Shown here: one piece after another, positions 9,284-17,878 of the stretch | Numbering within the stretch: the first letter of the stretch is position 1 | Layout: each line of letters begins with the position of its first letter | DNA from: an uncultured Bacteroidales bacterium | GTDB taxonomy: Bacteria > Bacteroidota > Bacteroidia > Bacteroidales > Paludibacteraceae | Direction of reading: 5' to 3' | DNA length: 64,000 nt | Assembly (NCBI GenBank): GCA_946403215.1 | Contig: CAMIZG010000001.1 | Location: forward strand, 81,289 to 145,288 | The notes under the pieces: generated by a model | The model's database searches: none | What the model saw: the letters and a program-made list of their open reading frames with translations, nothing else | Told to the model about the DNA's origin: nothing | Translations under genes and position numbers: made by a program

Positions 9284-10219
9284 ATGAAAAAAGTATCCAT
9301 CATGCTCCCTGATTATAATGGGGGAGAGCTTGTGCGGCGTTCGATTGAAAGCGTGCTGGCACAAACCTATAAGGACTATGTCTTGTATCTGATTGACAAT
9401 GGATCAACGAAAGATAATACGCGTGAGATATTACACTCATACACAGATCCGCGAATTGTGCATGTGGATGTGGATGTCAACAACGGAACATCCAGCGCGT
9501 ACAATGCAGTGCTGAATAGGATAGACACACCATGGGTGGCAATCATTCATGCGGATGATTTGTGGTATCCGACCAAACTGGAGAAGCAGATGGCGTTCCT
9601 TGAAGAGCATCCGGATTATTGCATATTGGGCACATGGTATGATTATATAGATATCGATGATAAAGTAATCGGCACATCCAAAGAACCGCTGACGACATGG
9701 GGGCAAGTAGAGAAAAAGTACAGGGCTAACGAACTGGTCGTCGTATGCCATCCATCCGTAGTGTTCAGCCGAGATGTAGCCCTTTCTGTAGGCGGTTTTC
9801 ATGAAGAATTTTGGCCGACCGATGATGCGGATATGTGGCAGCGTATGCTCGAAACGGGCGGCAAGGCATGTATCTACCCGGAAGTGCTGACTATGTACAG
9901 GATTCATAACACCGCAACCACGTTCACGCGCATGTCGGACTTGAATGACAAATTACGATTTACGGAGCGTTGTATGAAGTTGCGCAGGAAGGGATTGCCG
10001 GAAATCACGTTTGAAGATTTCATGGCACAGCAGAAGAAAAGATCTCAATGGACGCGATTCCGTGAGGCATATACCGATTATTGTCATTATCATTACAAGA
10101 TGGCAATTAGGGGTGTTGCTGCTCATGACAAATGGGAGTTGTTTTCCCACGGGATAATCTATGCGATTCTGAATCCAATATCAACGATAAATATCCTTAG
10201 AAAAAAGTCATTGAGATAA
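9284..10219 (+). CDS. Glycosyltransferase family 2
   Basis: A 311-aa GT2 enzyme with SIMLPDYNGGELVRRSIESV, a complete LIDNGSTKDNT motif, the DxD-type IIHADDLWYPTKLEKQ and a WPTDDADMWQRMLETGG acceptor motif. The order and spacing are canonical, so the enzyme looks active. A 42-bp gap precedes it. It sits just before the GDPD/HAD/nucleotidyltransferase cassette and could be the transferase using that cassette's product, though this is only positional inference. Confidence 0.85.
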   Translation: MKKVSIMLPDYNGGELVRRSIESVLAQTYKDYVLYLIDNGSTKDNTREILHSYTDPRIVHVDVDVNNGTSSAYNAVLNRIDTPWVAIIHADDLWYPTKLEKQMAFLEEHPDYCILGTWYDYIDIDDKVIGTSKEPLTTWGQVEKKYRANELVVVCHPSVVFSRDVALSVGGFHEEFWPTDDADMWQRMLETGGKACIYPEVLTMYRIHNTATTFTRMSDLNDKLRFTERCMKLRRKGLPEITFEDFMAQQKKRSQWTRFREAYTDYCHYHYKMAIRGVAAHDKWELFSHGIIYAILNPISTINILRKKSLR

Positions 10220-10245
10220 GTCTAACACGAAAATAATACACTAAT

Positions 10246-10881
10246 ATGCAAATTATTGCACATAGAGGTTTTTGGAAGACTCAAGAAGAGAAGAACAGTC
10301 GCGTGGCACTGGCACGTGCGATGGAGTGTGGGTATGGGTTTGAGACGGATTTTCGCGATTTTGGCGGAAAAGTTCTCATATCGCATAATCCACCGATAGG
10401 TGATGAACTGACAGCAGATGAGCTGTTCCGCTTGTATGCCGAATCCGGACGGAAAGGAACGTTAGCGCTCAATATCAAGGCCGACGGACTGCAAGATATG
10501 ATGCGAGACTTGCTGGAGAAGTATGGCATTGAGAATTATTTCCTGTTTGACATGTCGGTATGTGACACGATTCCGTACATAGAGCGGAAGATGAAGATAG
10601 CGTCCCGCAGTTCGGAATTTGAACCCTACTTGCCGTTCTATAAAGATAGCGAGGTGGTTTGGGTGGATTACTTCGACGGACGGACGAATATCGTGGACGA
10701 ATTGCGCAAGTACATAGCAGATGGTAAGATACCGTGTGTTGTCTCGCCGGAACTGCACGGATTGCCGTATGAACCCATGTGGCAGATGCTAAATGAACAA
10801 ATTGTAAATGGAAAAATTGTAAATGATATCATGCTTTGCACGGATGTGCCGGACAAGGCTGAACAATATTTTAACAGATGA
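10246..10881 (+). CDS. Glycerophosphodiester phosphodiesterase-like protein
   Basis: A 211-aa TIM-barrel-type protein of the GDPD/PI-PLC-like superfamily. The catalytic signature is present: IIAHRGFW (His-Arg), GFETDFRD (Glu and Asp metal ligands) and VLISHNPP (second His), later FLFDMSV. It is shorter than classical periplasmic GDPDs and has no signal peptide, so it should act in the cytoplasm. The next gene overlaps by 4 bp. Residues 185-193 (QIVNGKIVN) come from a 15-bp direct repeat in the DNA. Its exact phosphodiester or phosphosugar substrate is unknown. Confidence 0.75.
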   Translation: MQIIAHRGFWKTQEEKNSRVALARAMECGYGFETDFRDFGGKVLISHNPPIGDELTADELFRLYAESGRKGTLALNIKADGLQDMMRDLLEKYGIENYFLFDMSVCDTIPYIERKMKIASRSSEFEPYLPFYKDSEVVWVDYFDGRTNIVDELRKYIADGKIPCVVSPELHGLPYEPMWQMLNEQIVNGKIVNDIMLCTDVPDKAEQYFNR

Positions 10882-11510
10882 TAAAGGCGATTATTTTTGA
10901 CATGGATGGAGTGCTGATAGAGGCTAAGGACTGGCACTATGAGGCACTCAATAAGGCACTCTTGCTGTTCGGGTTTGAGATTTCACGGTATGACCATTTG
11001 GTTACATTCGATGGTCTGCCGACAAGTCGCAAATTGGAAATGCTGAGCGTAGAACGCGGACTTCCTCGCAGCTTGCATAAGTTCATCAACGAGATGAAAC
11101 AGCAGTACACGATGGATTATGTCTATACGTGTTGCAAACCACGTTTCATCCACCAATACGCGTTGTCGCGGCTTCATGCTGATGGATATCGCCTGGCTCT
11201 TGCAAGTAACTCAATTCGTCACACGATAGAGTTGATGATGGATAAGGCCGGGTTGACATCATACCTGGAGTTTATGTTGAGCAATCAGGATGTGGTAAAA
11301 GCCAAACCTGATCCTGAGATTTATCTCACTGCGATTAAGCGATTAGGATTAAAACCGGAGGAATGCTTGATAGCAGAGGATAATCAGAATGGAATCCAGG
11401 CAGCATTGGCCAGTGGTGCACATCTGTTCAAAGTTGACACGGTGAACGATGTGACGTACACGAATATCAAACGTCGAATTGAAGAAATCGAGAAAGGAGG
11501 CAAAGGATGA
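10878..11510 (+). CDS. HAD-IA hydrolase (beta-phosphoglucomutase-like)
   Basis: A 210-aa HAD enzyme with a helical cap. Motif I is IIFDMDGVLIEAKDWHYEAL, motif II is LALASNSIRH, motif III is KAKPDPEIYL and motif IV is IAEDNQNGIQAALASGA. All four are intact. It could be a phosphatase or a phosphomutase; the DMDG start and cap size fit both. It overlaps the GDPD-like gene and the following nucleotidyltransferase by 4 bp each, which suggests the three act on the same small phosphorylated metabolite. Confidence 0.85.
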   Translation: MIKAIIFDMDGVLIEAKDWHYEALNKALLLFGFEISRYDHLVTFDGLPTSRKLEMLSVERGLPRSLHKFINEMKQQYTMDYVYTCCKPRFIHQYALSRLHADGYRLALASNSIRHTIELMMDKAGLTSYLEFMLSNQDVVKAKPDPEIYLTAIKRLGLKPEECLIAEDNQNGIQAALASGAHLFKVDTVNDVTYTNIKRRIEEIEKGGKG

Positions 11511-12220
11511 ATGTAGTTGTTTTGATGGCAGGGGCAAGTAGCAACTTTGCCGAGAAGGGATATATGTACCCGAAGTACCTCTTGGATTATAAGGGGAAAC
11601 CGATTGTGCAGCACGTAGTGGATAGTTTGAAACCGCTGAATGCCAAACTCTCGTTCGTAATATTGAAAGAGGACGATGATAAGGCATTCATCGCGTCTAC
11701 GCTGCAGATCTTGGCACCGAAAGCTAAGGTGTACAAGGTAAACAAACTGACGAAAGGCGCTGTATGTTCGGCTTTGTTCGCTATCGATAGTATCAACAAT
11801 GATGAAGAGTTGCTGCTGCTCAACGGAGACCAATTGCTAACAAACGGATTAGTGGAATCCATCGAATCGTTCCGAAAGAAGCAGTACGAAGGAGGAATCG
11901 CAGTGTTCCGCTCGGTGCTGCCACGTTGGAGTTTTGTGGCACTGGATGATGGTGGATTGGTTTGCGAGACAAGTGAGAAACGTCCGATTTCAGATTTGGC
12001 TACTGCCGGTTGCTATTGGTTCAAATACGGAAAAGACTTCATAGAAGCAGCCTATAACATTATCCGCAAGGACGAGAACTTTGGAGGCAATTACTATATC
12101 TGCTCGACGTATAATGAGCTGATCTTGCGGCAGCAGAAAGTGGGAGTATATGAGATTCCGACAGAGAACTATCTCTCGTTTGCCACACCGCAGTTGTATG
12201 AAGAAAATAAAATCAAGTGA
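11507..12220 (+). CDS. Nucleotidyltransferase-like protein (sugar-phosphate NTase fold), variant signature
   Basis: A 237-aa member of the nucleoside-diphosphate-sugar pyrophosphorylase fold. It has VVVLMAGASSNFAEKGYMYP, KYLLDYKGKPIVQHVVDSL and LLLLNGDQLL. The family signature normally has an Arg two residues after the glycine-rich turn (GxGxR); here it reads GASSN, so the Arg is replaced by Asn. The next gene is a clear paralogue that keeps the Arg. This copy may use a different nucleotide or substrate, or have lost activity. Confidence 0.75.
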   Translation: MNVVVLMAGASSNFAEKGYMYPKYLLDYKGKPIVQHVVDSLKPLNAKLSFVILKEDDDKAFIASTLQILAPKAKVYKVNKLTKGAVCSALFAIDSINNDEELLLLNGDQLLTNGLVESIESFRKKQYEGGIAVFRSVLPRWSFVALDDGGLVCETSEKRPISDLATAGCYWFKYGKDFIEAAYNIIRKDENFGGNYYICSTYNELILRQQKVGVYEIPTENYLSFATPQLYEENKIK

Positions 12221-12221
12221 T

Positions 12222-12947
12222 ATGATAAACATTGTGATACCTATGGCCGGAGCCGGCAGCCGTTTTGCGAAAGCCGGTTACACGAAGCCGAAGCCCTTTA
12301 TCGACGTATTGGGCAAACCGATGATTTGCCACGTGCTGGATAACCTGTACATGCAGGATGCACAGTTCATCCTGATAGCACGTCGTGAGCATTTTGAAGC
12401 CGAGCAAGAGACGGTGAAATGGATTGAAGCACACTATCCGGTGCAATGGGTGCTGGTGGATAAGTTGACGGAAGGTGCTGCTTGCACGGTGCTCCATGCA
12501 CATCGGTTGATCAACAATGATGTGCCGATGATGATTGCCAACTCTGATCAGATTGTGGATATGCAGATTGCGGATTTTATCAAGGATTCGGATGCACGTA
12601 AGTTGGATGGTTCGGTGTTGTGTTTTTACGACAACGATACCAAGTGGAGCTATGCCAAAATTGACGACAAGGGATTAATTACAGAAATCAAGGAGAAAGT
12701 TGTAATTTCGGATCATGCAACGGTGGGTATTTACTACTTTGCGCAAGGAAAAATCTTCGTAGAGAATGCGATAGATATGATTGTGCGCAACGAGCGTGTG
12801 AACAATGAGTTCTATGTGGCACCGGTGTACAACTATGCGATTGCACAAGGTAAGCGGTTCGGCATTTATAGCATCGACATGCAGCAGATGCACGGCACCG
12901 GAACGCCGGAAGATTTGGATAAGTATATAGCGTTTAAGACAAAATGA
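12222..12947 (+). CDS. Nucleotidyltransferase (sugar-phosphate NTase fold)
   Basis: A 241-aa protein starting at ATG 12222; the ORF-track start at 12150 lies inside the preceding gene. It has the full signature MAGAGSRFAKAGYTKPKPFI, then DVLGKPMICHVLDN, the metal-binding MIANSDQIVD and the C-terminal GTPEDLDKYIAFK typical of glucose-1-phosphate thymidylyl- or cytidylyltransferase relatives. It likely couples NTP to a phosphorylated alcohol or sugar produced by the neighbouring HAD and GDPD-like enzymes. It is one base downstream of its paralogue and overlaps the cupin gene by 4 bp. Confidence 0.85.
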   Translation: MINIVIPMAGAGSRFAKAGYTKPKPFIDVLGKPMICHVLDNLYMQDAQFILIARREHFEAEQETVKWIEAHYPVQWVLVDKLTEGAACTVLHAHRLINNDVPMMIANSDQIVDMQIADFIKDSDARKLDGSVLCFYDNDTKWSYAKIDDKGLITEIKEKVVISDHATVGIYYFAQGKIFVENAIDMIVRNERVNNEFYVAPVYNYAIAQGKRFGIYSIDMQQMHGTGTPEDLDKYIAFKTK

Positions 12948-13267
12948 GAACGGCAAAGTTAGAGGATATGTTGAAAGGCTGGTTCGTAGGGAATTTCGAA
13001 CCGACTCTCCTGAAAACCAACGATGTGGAGGTGGCTGTGAAGAGTTACAATAAGGGAGACTATGAGCAGCGCCACTACCACAAGATAGCCACTGAGATTA
13101 CAGTCATCACGCGCGGCAGAGTGCGCATGAACGGTGCGGAGTATAAGGAAGGTGACATCATCGTGATGGAGCCTTTTGAGTCAACGGATTTTGAAGCGCT
13201 GGAGGATGGTACGCAGAACACAGTTGTCAAATTCCCCGGAGCGAATAATGATAAATACTTATCATAG
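12944..13267 (+). CDS. Small cupin-domain protein
   Basis: A 107-aa single-domain cupin. The first motif is QRHYHKIATEITVITRGRV (metal-binding His residues and Glu), and the second is the glycine-plus-acidic turn YKEGDIIVMEPFESTDFEA. Small cupins in polysaccharide loci are often isomerases or epimerases, or sensors of small ligands. It closes the overlapping five-gene cassette starting at 10246. Only the fold, not the reaction, can be supported. Confidence 0.75.
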   Translation: MRTAKLEDMLKGWFVGNFEPTLLKTNDVEVAVKSYNKGDYEQRHYHKIATEITVITRGRVRMNGAEYKEGDIIVMEPFESTDFEALEDGTQNTVVKFPGANNDKYLS

Positions 13268-13285
13268 CATGATGTGATAGCAAAG

Positions 13286-14431
13286 ATGCCTTCCGGTCGT
13301 CCGAAAATATTGTTTTGTATGCATATGCCCCCACCTGTGCATGGGGCAGCTGTGGTGGGGCAGCAAATCTTCGAGTCAAAATTGATTCGTGATAAGTTTG
13401 ATTGTGCGTATATAAATGCTTCCTCCTCTGCAACTTTGGGGGATGTCGGACACTTCTCGTTGGCAAAAATACGGAGAACACTTGCGTTCTACAAGCAAGT
13501 GCTTCGCGAGGTGAGAAATCAACGGCCGGATTTGGTGTATTTCACCCCATCTACAGCAGGGTGGGCGTTGTATAGGGACGTAATAACTATTTGTCTTCTT
13601 CGCCGTAGAAGGCAAAATGTAGTATTGCACTTCCACAATAAAACGAAGGATACATACTTGCATAAATGGTACAATGAGGGCGTATGGGAGCATCTGTTTC
13701 AAGGAGTGTCTGCAATTTTTTTGGGAGATGCGTTGTCAAAGCAATTTGGCAACTACACTCACTTGTGCAAAAAGGTTTTCGTGTGCCCTAACGGAATGCC
13801 CCATCTGATTGACGATACTCAACGTGAACAGCACAGAGCAGATCAACCATATACATTCCTCTTCTTGTCTAATATGATTGAATCGAAAGGTGTATATGTG
13901 TTGCTTGATGCATGTGCCCTCCTGAAACAAAAGGGATATACGTTCCGATGCGATTTTGTGGGACAATGGTTTGACGTCACTAAGGATGCATTCGATGCAA
14001 AATGTGCACAATTAGACTTGTTAGATTATGTGCAGGGACATGGAGCAAAATTTGGCGTGGAGAAAAATAAATATATCCAGCATGCCAATGCGCTGGTTTT
14101 CCCGACGTTCTACCAATCAGAATGCTTTCCTCTTGTGATAATTGAAGCCATGCAATACGCTCTCCCCATCATTTCAACCAATGAAGGAGCTATCTCCGAA
14201 ATAATTGATAATGGGAATGACGGATGGATAGTCAAGAAGCAAGATGCCGTTGAATTGGCCGATAAAATGGAGTGGCTCTTAACTCATCCTACCGAAAGCA
14301 AACAAATGGGTAAAACAGGGTATGCGAAATATTGCCAGAATTACACATTAGCACATTTTGAACAGCGATTGTTGAATATCCTGACAGAATGCATCCAAAT
14401 CAAACAATTAGAGAATACATGCGAGTATTAA
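13286..14431 (+). CDS. Glycosyltransferase family 4
   Basis: A 381-aa GT-B enzyme. The N-terminus KILFCMHMPPPVHGAAVVGQ has the typical loop for the acceptor; the C-terminal domain has FLFLSNMIESKGVYVLLDAC and PTFYQSECFPLVIIEAMQYA, the conserved E-x7-E-like donor-binding region. A GTG at 13274 would add four residues; ATG 13286 looks more natural. The gene overlaps the next by 13 bp if that gene starts at 14419. It probably adds a hexose to the lipid-linked chain. Confidence 0.85.
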   Translation: MPSGRPKILFCMHMPPPVHGAAVVGQQIFESKLIRDKFDCAYINASSSATLGDVGHFSLAKIRRTLAFYKQVLREVRNQRPDLVYFTPSTAGWALYRDVITICLLRRRRQNVVLHFHNKTKDTYLHKWYNEGVWEHLFQGVSAIFLGDALSKQFGNYTHLCKKVFVCPNGMPHLIDDTQREQHRADQPYTFLFLSNMIESKGVYVLLDACALLKQKGYTFRCDFVGQWFDVTKDAFDAKCAQLDLLDYVQGHGAKFGVEKNKYIQHANALVFPTFYQSECFPLVIIEAMQYALPIISTNEGAISEIIDNGNDGWIVKKQDAVELADKMEWLLTHPTESKQMGKTGYAKYCQNYTLAHFEQRLLNILTECIQIKQLENTCEY

Positions 14432-15717
14432 TCAATAGTTATGCTTGTTGCCCCGGCTTGGGCTCTGAACCTGGTATGGGATGGAATTGGATTATCTCAC
14501 TTGCTCAGCATTGCGAGTGCTTCGTCATATCCGAAGGGGAGTTCCGGCTGCAAGTTGAGCAATGGTTAGCGTCATCTGAGAACAAAAGTGTTGCACAACA
14601 CATACATTTCTATTGGCTGCCCATAGGGGGGGACAATAGTGAGAAATGTGAACGAATTCGCGAAATGTGCCGCAATCAAGGAGATTGGCGGTTCTATTAT
14701 TACTATCGATTGTGGCAGAAACGTGTGGCTGCCCTTGCTGAACAGATTATAGAGGAGCAAGCAATGAAAAATGCACCGATACAAGTGCTCCATCAGTTAA
14801 ACATGATCGGTTTCCGTGAACCGGGATATCTGTGGAAGGTGTCGCGCGCTACCAATATACCACTTGTGTGGGGGCCAACTAATGCAAAGGATGGCTTTCC
14901 TATGGCGTATGCCAAATCAGCATCTATTAGGCAAAAAGTATTCTTATGCATAAAGAATGCAATAACCAGACTCCAATTGTCGTTATCTCCTCGTGTTCGC
15001 ATGATGGCTAATACGGCGGACGTAATAGTTGCAGCGAGTAGCGATGCGCAACAAAGCATTGAGAAGTATTGGCACAAATCAAGTATTTGCATCAACGAAA
15101 CAGGATGTTCTGCACCACCTGCAGAGAGAGAAACTAGCGACTGGAGGTCATGTGAAGATAAGGAGAACTATGACATATTATGGTGCGGGCGGATGCTCTT
15201 TAGCAAGCAATTGGATATAGCTATCCGAGCAGTGGCTGCTGCAAATACTCCCAACATGGTGTTGCATATAGTTGGAAGTGGAGACGATAAACCATATAGA
15301 CAATTAGCAGATGCTCTCAGCGCAAATGTTAGATGGCATGGCCAAATTTTGCATGACGAAGTGCAAAACATGATGAGAAGAATGGATGTGTTGTTGTTTA
15401 CTTCTGTGTTTGAAGGAACCCCTCATGTTGTGCTCGAAGCCATTGAAAACCAGCTTCCGGTGGTGTGCCATAAAACATGTGGACAAGGAGACTTGGTGAC
15501 CGACTCGGTCGGAATAACATGTCCGGTGGTAACTCCCGAGAAATCAGTAAAAGACTTTGCCGAAGCTCTAAAACACCTATATACTCATAAAGAACTCTTA
15601 GATACAATGAGATCCAATTGTGTTTCGCATGCACAACAACTGACATGGGATAAGAAAGCACAGCAGATGATATCCGTATATAAAACATCAGTTCAAAATC
15701 GCAAAAATGATTTGTAG
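14419..15717 (+). CDS. Glycosyltransferase family 4
   Basis: A 432-aa GT-B enzyme. ATG 14419 (RVLINSYACCPGLGSEPGMG) is chosen over the track start 14389 because the conserved first strand begins there. The glycine-rich GLGSEPGMGWNW motif and the C-terminal LFTSVFEGTPHVVLEAIENQ are typical of a GT4 subgroup common in Bacteroidetes surface glycan loci. The middle part contains ILWCGRMLFSKQLDIAIRA, the start of the donor domain. The product is cytoplasmic or peripheral. Confidence 0.85.
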   Translation: MRVLINSYACCPGLGSEPGMGWNWIISLAQHCECFVISEGEFRLQVEQWLASSENKSVAQHIHFYWLPIGGDNSEKCERIREMCRNQGDWRFYYYYRLWQKRVAALAEQIIEEQAMKNAPIQVLHQLNMIGFREPGYLWKVSRATNIPLVWGPTNAKDGFPMAYAKSASIRQKVFLCIKNAITRLQLSLSPRVRMMANTADVIVAASSDAQQSIEKYWHKSSICINETGCSAPPAERETSDWRSCEDKENYDILWCGRMLFSKQLDIAIRAVAAANTPNMVLHIVGSGDDKPYRQLADALSANVRWHGQILHDEVQNMMRRMDVLLFTSVFEGTPHVVLEAIENQLPVVCHKTCGQGDLVTDSVGITCPVVTPEKSVKDFAEALKHLYTHKELLDTMRSNCVSHAQQLTWDKKAQQMISVYKTSVQNRKNDL

Positions 15718-15718
15718 T

Positions 15719-16984
15719 ATGGCGCACAAGCAGAATGGCAGAATAGTAATTATAGGAGCGGGTGTTTCAGGTCTGACATCAGCTCGTATGCTCAATGACA
15801 AATATGATGTCACTATATTTGAGCGGGCATCCAAACCTGGTGGACTAATCAAGTGTGAGCGCATAGAAGGCAGCCTGTTTCATACCTGTGGAGGACATGT
15901 GTTTAATACAAAGAAACAGGATGTTGCCAAATGGTTCTGGCAGTTCTTTAATCAAGAAAATGATTTTGTGAAAACTGATCGTAATTCTGTAGTCCAACTT
16001 GAACAAAAGATTGTCCCGTATCCTATTGAGAATCACGTGTACATGCTGGATTCGGAGCTGCAAAATAGATTCATAGATGACTGCTTGCGTATTGCAACCA
16101 ATAAATCAGTCCAGCCATCTGATTTCGAGGCATTCTTGCGGGGACGTTTTGGCGATACGCTCTATGACTTATATTTCAAGCCCTATAATGAAAAAGTGTG
16201 GCGTTGTGATTTGCGCAATGTGTCACTGGCATGGCTTGAGGGCAAATTGCCGATGCCGACGGTGCAGGAGATGTTGTTCAACAACTTCAATCATGTAGAA
16301 GAGAAGCAGTTCGTCCATTCGTCATTCTACTATGAAAAGAACAATGGCTCCCAATTCCTTGCAGATTCCTTAGCAAAGGGATTGAATATCCGATATGATT
16401 CTGAAATTCAGGATATGACATACTGCGATGGTAAGTGGCAAGTAAATGGTGAGACATTCGACAAAGTGATATATTGTGGTAACATCAAGGAAATGATCAA
16501 ACATATCAACGGATTGAATGTCAATGCGTATTTGAATGACGTGGAGTCATTACCGTACCACGGGACGACATCGGTTTTTTGTGAGATAGAGGCCAACCCA
16601 TATTCGTGGATATATCTTCCGTCCGACAAATATGCGTGCCACCGAATCATTTGTACCGGCAATTTCTCACAAACAAATAATGCTCCCACTCTTGCCGGTA
16701 ATCGGATAACGGCAACAATCGAATTTACAGATGCCATTTCGCATGAGGAGATATTGGCCAATTTGGCAAAGATGCCATACCACCCTACATACATAACGCA
16801 TAAATTTAATCAATACACATATCCAATCCAGACCAATTCCACGCGTCAAATGATTCAACGCCTGAAGCAAGAATTGGCGAAAAGTAATTTCTATATGACC
16901 GGTCGGTTCGCTGATTGGGAATACTATAATATGGATGTTGCTATGGCAGCTGCGATTGAGTTGTGTAAAAAGATAAATAATTAA
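15719..16984 (+). CDS. FAD-dependent UDP-galactopyranose-mutase-like protein
   Basis: A 421-aa flavoprotein. The dinucleotide-binding motif is IVIIGAGVSGLTSARMLN, followed by GGLIKCERIEGSLFHTCGGH and VFNTKKQDVAKWFWQF, which resemble the GxHIFxT region of UDP-galactopyranose mutase. EKVWRCDLRNVSLAWL and the C-terminal GRFADWEYYNMDVAMAAAIE also match that group. It may form a furanose sugar for the glycan. It is more divergent than classical Glf, so a protoporphyrinogen-oxidase-like amine oxidoreductase is the alternative. Start ATG 15719 follows the previous stop by one base. Confidence 0.75.
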   Translation: MAHKQNGRIVIIGAGVSGLTSARMLNDKYDVTIFERASKPGGLIKCERIEGSLFHTCGGHVFNTKKQDVAKWFWQFFNQENDFVKTDRNSVVQLEQKIVPYPIENHVYMLDSELQNRFIDDCLRIATNKSVQPSDFEAFLRGRFGDTLYDLYFKPYNEKVWRCDLRNVSLAWLEGKLPMPTVQEMLFNNFNHVEEKQFVHSSFYYEKNNGSQFLADSLAKGLNIRYDSEIQDMTYCDGKWQVNGETFDKVIYCGNIKEMIKHINGLNVNAYLNDVESLPYHGTTSVFCEIEANPYSWIYLPSDKYACHRIICTGNFSQTNNAPTLAGNRITATIEFTDAISHEEILANLAKMPYHPTYITHKFNQYTYPIQTNSTRQMIQRLKQELAKSNFYMTGRFADWEYYNMDVAMAAAIELCKKINN

Positions 16985-16996
16985 TCCCTATTTACA

Positions 16997-17878
16997 ATGA
17001 CGAAAGTTGCACTATTAGTGGTATATAATCATAGGTATGACCGCAATATACCTCGAGTACAAGAAATTTATAAATCTCGCTTTTCCCACATCTTTCATGT
17101 TGTACCTTTTTATGATGGACATGTTGAAGGGGCGGATGTTATTCCTGTGTATGAAAATTCCTTTTATTTCGAAGGATATATCAGTCAGGCATATACCCAC
17201 ATAAAAGGACATGGCTTTACGCATTACTTTGTCATTGCTGACGACCTGATCTTAAATCCGGCCATCGATGAGAATAATTTATGGGATATTTTGCATGTGG
17301 GAGAGGACGAGTGCTTTATGCCCGCAAAACCGGTGGTGTTACAGAAGATAGGCTACTATTGGAGGCACATCTATAAAGCTGTTCAATATAGAATTGAGCA
17401 GGATGGAGTGGAAGTGAAAAATGTATTACCTTCCAGAGATGAGGCTATCCAATCTTTTGTGCGTCATGGGTTGCCAACAGGTCCTGTTGCCTGGAAAGCC
17501 ATAGTGAATTTTGATCCAAGGAGTTGGGCTAGAACGCTACTTTCTATTCCCTGGAGCAGACATTTGGATTATCCGTTAATCGCATGTTATTCAGATTGTT
17601 TTATGGTGACCGAGCAAGCGGTGGATAAGTTTTGTACATATTGTGGAGCATTTGCGGCAACAAATCTATTTGTGGAGTTTGCTATACCCACTGCGCTGGT
17701 ATTGTCTGCTGATAAACTAAAATTTGAAGACCGGTTAGCGCTAAAAGACGGTTCGATGTGGGAACATACAGATAACCGCTGGATAGAGCCTGTTAGGTAT
17801 AGCTTGAAGGCATTATATGAGCACTTTCCCGAAGATAAGTTATTTGTGCACCCGATTAAATTATCGAAGTGGTCATAG
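16997..17878 (+). CDS. Uncharacterised protein of the glycan locus, possible glycosyltransferase
   Basis: A 293-aa soluble protein of no family I can name with certainty. It begins KVALLVVYNHRYDRNIPRVQ and contains HYFVIADDLILNP, an acidic DD motif placed about where GT-A enzymes bind metal and nucleotide. It has an aromatic-rich middle (KIGYYWRHIYKAVQY). No membrane segment is visible. It ends directly before the WecG-like gene (stop and start abut). The context of surrounding transferases supports, but does not prove, a transferase role. Confidence 0.5.
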   Translation: MTKVALLVVYNHRYDRNIPRVQEIYKSRFSHIFHVVPFYDGHVEGADVIPVYENSFYFEGYISQAYTHIKGHGFTHYFVIADDLILNPAIDENNLWDILHVGEDECFMPAKPVVLQKIGYYWRHIYKAVQYRIEQDGVEVKNVLPSRDEAIQSFVRHGLPTGPVAWKAIVNFDPRSWARTLLSIPWSRHLDYPLIACYSDCFMVTEQAVDKFCTYCGAFAATNLFVEFAIPTALVLSADKLKFEDRLALKDGSMWEHTDNRWIEPVRYSLKALYEHFPEDKLFVHPIKLSKWS

